From Paulinella micropora (Eukaryota; Cercozoa; Imbricatea; Euglyphida): a DNA stretch of 20,077 nt. Below the pieces are notes generated by a model. That model worked only from the letters and a program-made list of their open reading frames with translations. It searched no databases and was not told where the DNA came from. Both the position numbers and the translations under genes were made by a program. This document shows, piece after piece, positions 9,051 to 19,149 of the stretch. The stretch spans positions 704,802 through 724,878 of the forward strand of contig BJOX01000243.1 of NCBI GenBank assembly GCA_009731375.1, given 5' to 3'. The first letter of the stretch is position 1, and each line of letters begins with the position of its first letter.

Positions 9051-9867
9051 GTCTGTATGTATGTATATATGTATATGCAGGACGGAAAATATGGGGTGGA
9101 ATTTCCAGACGGAAACAAGATTGTGGTACATACATACATACATACATACATACATACATACATACATGCATGCATACATACATACATGCACCCACCCACT
9201 CAGAAACCTTTTCTGCCACTTCTTTTCGGACTAGGTGGCATCTACTGGTTGCCATTTTCCTCCGTATCGCTTGTGTTGCTGTTGTTGTGGTTGTGGTTGT
9301 TGTTGTTGTCGTTGTCGTTGTCGTCGTCGTCGTCGTCCTCGTCGTTGTCGTTTTCGTTCTCGTTGTTGCTGCTGCTGCTGCTGTCGCTGTCGCTGTTGTT
9401 GCTGTTGTTGTTGTAGTTGCAGTTGTTGTTGTTGTTGTTATTGTTGTTGCTACTGCTGCTGCTGTCGATGTTGATAACTTGTTGTTGTCGTGCTGCTCAC
9501 CGTCGCACACCCAGACCAACGCATCTTTTATCTCTGTTCATTCTGTCCTTTACCTACATACGTGTCTTTTCGAACGCTCTGTGCATTTTTATTTCTGTTT
9601 GTTCTGTCCTTTATCTACGTATGTGTCTTTTCATCGTCGTGGTAGGTGGACCTTAGCCAGCCATTAGGCCCCGAGCAGTACGACCTATCCGACTGGGTAA
9701 AGCTCTCTGGAGAGAGAGAGAGAGAGGGGGGGGGGGGGGGGAAAANNNNNNNNNNNNNNNNNNNNNNNNNNNNNNNNNNNNNNNNGGGGGGGGGGGGGGG
9801 GGGGGGGGGGGGTAAACGAACCTCTTAGATATCGAAGAGGCAAGAAGACATACATGCACGCACATAC

Positions 9868-9904
<37 letters not shown>

Positions 9905-9969
9905 CATACATACATACATACATATACATACATACATACATACATACATACCAATCCGGGGGGGGGGGG

Positions 9970-10020
<51 letters not shown>

Positions 10021-10045
10021 CATCTATCTATCCATCTATCTATCC

Positions 10046-10078
<33 letters not shown>

Positions 10079-10217
10079 AGATATCTATCTATCTATCTAT
10101 CTATCTGTGTCTGTCTATCTGTCTGTCTATCTATCTATCTATCTATCTATTTATCTATTTATCTATCTATCTATCTATCTATCCGTCCATCCATCCATCT
10201 CATCCATCCATCCATCC

Positions 10218-10260
<43 letters not shown>

Positions 10261-10454
10261 CATCCATCCATCCATCCGTCCGCGTCAGTCCGTCCGTCTG
10301 TCCGTCCGTCCGTGCGTCCGTCCGTCTATCTATCTATCCATCCATCCATCCATCTATCCATCCATCTATCCATCCATCTATCCATCCATCCATCCATCCA
10401 TCCATCAATCCATCCATCTATCTCTCTATCTATATATCTATCTATCTATATATA

Positions 10455-10518
<64 letters not shown>

Positions 10519-11415
10519 CATCTACAGGACGGCCAGGCCGGCGAGTCCGCTCGTAAAGAGTCTGCTCGTAAAAAATCTCCCACAGGTACATATGTATGTA
10601 TGTATGTATGTGGTATGTATGTATGTATGTATGTATGTATGTATGTGTGTATGTATGTATGTATGTACGTATAGGAGAACCCAGCAACGCGGAGCTGGAG
10701 CTGCAGGTACACCTACATATATGCATACACATTCACATACACATACACATTCACATACATACACATTCACATTCACATACACATACACATACACATACAC
10801 ATTCACATACACATACACGTACACATTCACATACACATACGAGGTGGGCTGTTTTTGGCCTCACCATTGTGAAGGAGTTCACTTATGTGTGAGCATCTCT
10901 GTGCTCCTAATTACACACATATACACATACACATACGTATACACATACACATTCACATACACAGGACCAAGCACGCAGACGACGCCTAATGGAACAGCAG
11001 GAGATGGAAAGACTGGTTCAGGTATGACTGGTTTTTTGGTACATGCGTACATACATACATACATACATACATACAGAAATACATACATACATACATGCAT
11101 ACATACATACAGTATGTGTGTGTGTATGTATGTATGTATGTATGTATGTATGTATGTATGTATGTATATGTATATGTGTATATATGTATGTGTATGTATG
11201 TGTGTATGTACATGTGTACATATGTACGTACCTACGTACCTATGTACCTATGTACTACATACCTACGTACGTACCTACGTACCTGCGTATGTATGTATGT
11301 ATGTATGTATGTATGTATGTATATATGTATGTATATATGTATGTATATATGTATGTATGCATGTATGTATGTATGTATGTATGTATGTATGTATGTATGT
11401 ATGTATGTATGTATG

Positions 11416-11446
<31 letters not shown>

Positions 11447-12721
11447 TGTATGTATGTATGCATGCATGCATGTATCTATGTATCTATGTATGTATGTATG
11501 TATGTATGTATGTATGTTTGTATGTATGTGTACGTATGTACGTATGTACGTATGTACGTATGTACGTACGCATGTATGTATGTATGTATGTACATATGTA
11601 TGTATGTATGTATGCATGTATGCATGTATGCATGTATGTATGTATGTATGTATGTATGTATGTATGTATGTATGTATGTATGTATGTTATGTATGTATGT
11701 TATGTATGTATGTTATGTATGTATGTATGTTATGTATGTATGTTATGTATGTATGTTATGTATGTAAGTTATGTTATGTATGTTATGTATGTATGTATGT
11801 ATGTATGTATGTATGTTATGCATGTTATGAATGTATGTATGTATGGATGTTATGGATGTTATGGATGGATGGATGTTATGGATGGATGGATTTATGGATG
11901 GATGGATGGATGGATGGATGGATGGGATGATGGGATGGATGGGATGGATGGGATGGATGGGATGGACGGGATGGATGGGATGGGATGGGATGGATGGGAC
12001 GGATGGGACGGATGGGACGGATGGGATGGATGGGATGGATGGATGGATGGATGGTTGGTTGGTTGGATGGATGGATGGATGGATGGATGGATGGATGGAT
12101 GGATGGATGTATAGGAGGAATCTACCCTGCTTGCCCGCACACAGCTTCCGCAGGTTCACATATACATACATACATACATACATACATACACACATATATA
12201 CATACATACATACATACTGGGCCATTTTCTGCAACGGCAGGAACGAAGGGGCACATACACATACATACATACATACAGACATACATAGATACATACATCA
12301 TACATACATACATACATACATACATACATGCAGGGCCGTCTGCATCAGCGTCGGGAGGCCAGGGGCAAGTTGCTGGCACAAAAGAACTGGGTAGCAGGCT
12401 TCCATGTGCTGGACACAGAGCGGGCGGTAAAATAAAATAAAGCACGACCTCAATAATGCAATATAAGAAATGATATAATATGTATAGTGAAATAAAAGCA
12501 CGACTTCAAGCGCTTTACTCTCCATTAATCCTGGCTAATCAGGAAGCTTTTGGTGAGAGTTTGTACATGACGCAGTGGATCAGTCACAACCGGTGATGGT
12601 GGCTCAACACGAAGCACTTTCATCATTTTGCGTGTATGTATGTATGTATGTATGTATGTATGTATGTATGTATGATTGATCTTGGAACATTTGCTTGTTG
12701 ATGTAGTGTATGAGGGAAAGG

Positions 12722-12784
<63 letters not shown>

Positions 12785-14193
12785 GATTCTATGTTAGGTC
12801 TTGATGAGCTGGGCGAGTTGGGAAGCTTACTTCAACCAGGAGCCGATGAGGAACGACCTGGATGTTTCCAGTATCACTGCCGTGCAGGTGTGTGTGGCAG
12901 TGTGTGTGTGTGTGATTGTGTGTGTGTGTGTTGTTGGCTGTGTAAGTATTGGCTGTATGCGTATTCGCTGTGTGTGTGTTAGTTATATATGTGTGTTGGC
13001 TGTGTGTGTGTGTCTGTGTGTGTGTTCGTCTGTGTGTGTGTGTGTGTGTGAGTGAGTGGGTGGTGTGTGTGTGTGTGTGTGTGTGTTGCCTGTGTGTGTT
13101 GCCTGTGTGTTGGCTGTGTGTGCAGAGCTATTCTGAGGACTGCCTGCAGTTCGAGCTGCACTTAGCGATATACTCCAAGGAAGCCCTTGTCTTCAAAGCG
13201 GAAAACATCGTCGAGGCGACGAAGTGGGTCCAGGCATTCAAAAACCTGCTGTCACAGGACCGGTCCGCCTCCTCCACCTCCTCCGCCCACGCCCGCAGCA
13301 GCCGTTCTCCTCTCTCTCCTCGTTCTCCTCGTTCTCCTCGTTCTCCTTCACCTCCTCGTTCCGCGTCGCGGCGGCAGCGGCAGGCCCGCGCCAGCGCCCC
13401 GGCGCTTTCCTCAACCATGCCTATCCTCACTTTGAAGCGCTCGTCCCGCCGGCGCCGCACCACCGACCAACACGAGGCAGAGGTGGATTCGGCCCGGCCT
13501 GACTTGGCGGAGCACGGCCGGCTTGGGACTACCTTCTCTTTGCTGTCCTTCGGCGGCTCGCGCGAGGATGTGTTCTCCGACATGCCGGCGCTGAAAATGC
13601 GCTCAGAACAGAGCCTCTTGCGCGATCTGGATGAATCTAGATCGGGCCACAACAGCCACAACAACTCCAAAAGTCCGAGCGAAAATGGTAACGGCCGGAG
13701 TCCGGCCAGCCAGCGGCATGTCACATATAGCCCGGACATGGACGGCCGGACTTTACACGGGCGGATCTCGGAGCTGCACAGACCACGCTCGGCATCGCTC
13801 GACAGCATCCCGCCGCCTCCTCCTCCGGCCGAGCCGGGTAGGGAGGACCGGGTGGACCAGCACAGCGCGACACCGCAGACTGCGCTGAGCAGGACCAGGA
13901 CCACACCAAGCCGGTACAGCGCCCCCAGCTTCAAGTCGGCGCACAGCTCCTCGCTAAAGGAGCATGGTCTGAGGCTGTCGGGCGGCACGGTGGGGTCCGC
14001 TTCGCCGTCACGCGCGGGGCCGCTTACCTATCAAAGCACAGTCTCCACCGAAGCACCCACCACCCGCTTCCACTGTGGCTGGCTGGAGCATAAGAAGCTC
14101 AAGAGGTGGTCGCGACGCTACGGACTGCTTGACATCCATGGTGTGTTTATCTGTCTGTCTGTCTATCTAAATAGCTATCTAGATATTCTATCC

Positions 14194-14225
<32 letters not shown>

Positions 14226-14230
14226 CTATC

Positions 14231-14266
<36 letters not shown>

Positions 14267-14281
14267 CCTACCTACCTATCC

Positions 14282-14335
<54 letters not shown>

Positions 14336-14345
14336 GCCTATCTAC

Positions 14346-14416
<71 letters not shown>

Positions 14417-14448
14417 CCCACCTACCTACCTACCTATCTATCTATCTC

Positions 14449-14485
<37 letters not shown>

Positions 14486-14489
14486 ATAT

Positions 14490-14525
<36 letters not shown>

Positions 14526-14526
14526 A

Positions 14527-14560
<34 letters not shown>

Positions 14561-14590
14561 CATAGGCGGACTGCTGGTATCTATCTATCC

Positions 14591-14651
<61 letters not shown>

Positions 14652-14884
14652 GGCGGACTGTTGCTGCACTTCAACACCAAAAAAAGCGCCGACGACTACT
14701 TGGTATGAATACATGTACATATACGATGTGTGACTATATATAAATACGCATACATCTATATAACGTATCATCTGTCTGTCTATCTATCTGTCTATTTGTC
14801 TAGGTGCTAGGTGAGGCGCGTCGCAACGAGAGCTGGCAATCCAGCTCGATACAGATCGTAGGCAGCCAGGTAGCACATATCTGT

Positions 14885-14951
<67 letters not shown>

Positions 14952-14961
14952 TTTGTTTATT

Positions 14962-15028
<67 letters not shown>

Positions 15029-15084
15029 TGTACTTACTTACTTACCTACTTACTTACTTACTTATTTATTTATTTATTTATCTG

Positions 15085-15124
<40 letters not shown>

Positions 15125-15198
15125 TTTGTTTGTTTATTTATTTATTTATTTATTTATTTATTTGTTTGTTTATTTATTTATTTATTTATTTACTTCAT

Positions 15199-15245
<47 letters not shown>

Positions 15246-15262
15246 TATATTTATTTATTTAC

Positions 15263-15301
<39 letters not shown>

Positions 15302-15326
15302 CTTATTTACTTATTTACTTATTTAC

Positions 15327-15397
<71 letters not shown>

Positions 15398-15582
15398 TCA
15401 TCTCTGTGGGAGCCGAAGGAAAAGCAAAAAGAGTGCGTTTTGTCTCGACTTCCACATATATATATATATATGTATATATAATATATATATGATATATTTG
15501 TGTGTGTATTTGTATCTTAAGGAGCCGGAAGAAAAGGCTGAGAGTGCACTTTGTCTTGACTTGCATACTACACAAGCCAGGT

Positions 15583-15613
<31 letters not shown>

Positions 15614-15646
15614 ATCTATCTATCTATCTATTTATCTGTCTATCTA

Positions 15647-15681
<35 letters not shown>

Positions 15682-15708
15682 GTCTATCTGTCTATCTGTC
15701 TGTCAGTT

Positions 15709-15746
<38 letters not shown>

Positions 15747-15764
15747 TCTATCTGTCTATCTATC

Positions 15765-15808
<44 letters not shown>

Positions 15809-16496
15809 CTATCTATCCTTTTTCTATCTATCTATCTATCTATCTATCTATCCTATCTATCCTTTTTCTATCTATCTATCTATCTATCTCTATATTATAT
15901 ATATATGTATATATGTATATATAAATTTATCATGTATGTATGTATGTATGTATGTATGTATGTATGTATGTATGTATGTATTGCATGTATGTATTGTATG
16001 TAATGTATTGTATGTATGTATGTAATGTATGTATGTAATGTATGTATGTATGTATGTATGTATGTATGAACGCTGTGTAGCGTGGAGCGATACTCCAAGG
16101 ACCAGAGCTTCCGGTATGTATGTATGTATGTATGTATGTATGTATGTATGTATGTATGTATGTATGTACGTACGTATGCATGTATGTATGTATGTATGTA
16201 TGTATATATGTATGTATGTATGTAATGTATGTATGTAATGTATGTAATGTATGTATGTAATGTATGTATGTAGTGTATGTATGTTATGTATGTATGTATG
16301 TATGTATGTATGTTTGTATGTTTGTATGTATGTATGTATGTATGTATGTATGTATGTATGTATGTACGTACGTACGTACGTATGTATGTATGTCTGTATG
16401 TATGTATGTATGTATGTATGTATGTATGTATGTATGTATGTATGCATGCATGCATGCATGCATGCATGCATGCATGCATGTATGTATGTATGTATG

Positions 16497-16530
<34 letters not shown>

Positions 16531-16979
16531 TGTATGTATGCATGTATGTATGTGTGTGTGTGTATGTATGAGTGTATGTATGTAGATTTCAGGTTACGGG
16601 TCTACGTGCCAAGTGTCTGTACACCAGCACATCACTGCGGGTTTTGTCTTTATCCTTTCTTTCCTTTGCATTTGTTATCTTTCCTTTTCTTTTCTTTTAT
16701 TTCCTTTCCTTTTGCTTTTTCTTTTCCTTTTCTTTTCTGTTTCTTTTCCTTAACGCACCAAGTGTCTTTACACCAGCACTGCACTGCCTGCAATCTTTTT
16801 CTTTTTCTTTTCTTTTCTTTTCTTTTCTGTTCCTTTCTTTCCTTTTATTTCCTTTCAAGTGCCTGTAAACCAGCATTTTCTGTTCTTTTCTTTTCTTTTC
16901 TGTTTTTTCCTCTTCCTTCCCCTTTTCCTTTACATACATATACATATACATATACATAGACATAGACATACACATAGAC

Positions 16980-17016
<37 letters not shown>

Positions 17017-17121
17017 TTCACATACACATATACACATACACATACACATACACGTACACATACACATACACATACACATACACATGCACATGCACATGCA
17101 CATACACATACACACATGCAC

Positions 17122-17152
<31 letters not shown>

Positions 17153-17328
17153 TACATATACACATACATATACACATACACATACACATACATATACATA
17201 TACATATACATATACATGTACATGTACATGTACATGTAGATGTACATGTACATGTACATGTACATATACATATACATATACAAATACAAATACATATACA
17301 TATACATATGCATATGCATATGCATATG

Positions 17329-17370
<42 letters not shown>

Positions 17371-17452
17371 TATATATATATACATATGCATATACATATA
17401 CATATACATATACATATGCATAATATGCATATACATATACATGCATAATATG

Positions 17453-17490
<38 letters not shown>

Positions 17491-19090
17491 CATGCATATA
17501 CATATACTATATATGCGTAACATATGCATATACATACACATAAACATACACATACACATACACATACATATACACATACATCAGGTTCTCAAAGAGCGGT
17601 TTGGACACATTCAAGCTGCGCGCTATACATTTGCATTTAAATTGACGTTTACATTTATATTTGCATTTGCATTTACATGTACCTGTACATGTATATCAGG
17701 TCCACAAGAACGGTTTGGAAACCCTCAAGCTGCGCGCTGGCAGCAGCATGGCACTCGAGGGCTGGGTATATATGCACAATAATATACAATATAGACAATA
17801 CATTAAATATATAAAATACATAAATATGTACACAATACACTCAAGCTGCGCGCTGGCAGCAGTATGGCCCTGGAGGGCTGGGTATATATGCATGCAATAC
17901 ATACAATACATAAAAGACAAGGCAAGACAAGGCAAGACAAGGCAAGGCAAGGCAAGGCAAGACAGGACAGGACAAGACAAGACAAGACACTACACTACAC
18001 TACACAACAATACAATACAATACAATACAATACAACATAAAAGAAGAAAATATAATACAATACAATCCAATCCAATAGAATACAATACCATACAATACAA
18101 TACAATACAATATAATACAATACAATACAATACAGTACAGTACAGTACAGTACAGTACAATACAATAGAATAGAATACAATACAATACAATGCAATACAA
18201 TACAATTATTGTGCAAGACAAGACAAGACAAGACAATACAATACAATACAATGCAATACAATACAATACAATACAATACAATACAGTACAGTACAATACA
18301 ATACAATACAATACAATACAATACAATTATTGTACAAGACAAGACAAGACAAAACAATACAATACAATACAATACAATACAATTACATGCATACATACAT
18401 ACATACATACATACATACACAGGTTGAGGCACTCAGCCGCTCCATCGAAATCGCGCGTTACCAGCCCACAGGTGTAATGCAATGTAATGTAATGTAATGT
18501 AATGTAATGTGATGTAATGTGGTGTAATGTGATTATGTAATATATTGCAATGTAATGCAATGTAATGTACTGTAACGTGATGTAACGTAACGTAAACGTC
18601 GTAACGTAATGTAACGTAACGTAAACGTCGTAACGTAATGTAAAGTAATGTAATGTAATGTAATGTGATGTAATGTGATGTAATGTGATGTAATGTGATG
18701 TAACGTAATGTAACGTAGTGTAAGTGTAATGTATGTATGCATGTATGCATGTGCAACCAACGCGTTCAACGGGAAAGGCGTAATGTAATGTAATGTAATG
18801 TAATGTGATGTGATGTAACGTAATGTAACGTAGTGTAACGTAATGTAACGTAGTGTAATGTAGTGTAACTGTAATGTGTGTATGCATGTATGCATGTGCA
18901 GCCAACGCGTTCAACGGGACAGGCCATTCCGCGGCCAGCAACGTCCACAGCTTCTCTGAGTACAGCGGCACCGCCGAGGTATACGTGCATACTTACTTAC
19001 TTACTTATTTACTTACTTACTTACTTACTCGCTTACTTACTTACTTACTTAGTTACTTACTTACTTACTTAGTTACTCAGTTACTTACTC

Positions 19091-19149
<59 letters not shown>

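Noticed and set aside
7682-9191. Long ORFs of Met-Tyr-Val-Cys or His-Thr-Tyr-Ile repeats on both strands
   Set aside because: They are translations of TATG/CATA repeats. Four-base units stay open in all frames and have no other coding signal. The same applies to SIYL, LFIY, NTIQ and LCIV repeats elsewhere.
9204-9234. Possible exon [10 protein letters not shown] between CAG and GT
   Set aside because: It would leave in phase 1 and the next exon at 9646 then meets a stop immediately. Omitting it keeps the frame.
12219-12252. Extra exon or clear echo in the intron before PH1
   Set aside because: It has partial similarity to the 12334 exon but no usable donor, and the match is too weak to count as a certain duplicate.
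12334-12435. The PH gene ending at the TAA after GTAAAA (12430s)
   Set aside because: It seemed a terminal exon with AATAAA, but splicing at GCG|GTAAAA to 12798 keeps phase and rebuilds PH1, so an internal exon is the better reading.
13128-13988. 286-codon minus-strand ORF
   Set aside because: It lies opposite the PH/SR exon, whose plus-strand reading contains clear PH motifs and in-phase splice sites. The antisense frame is open because of GC bias.
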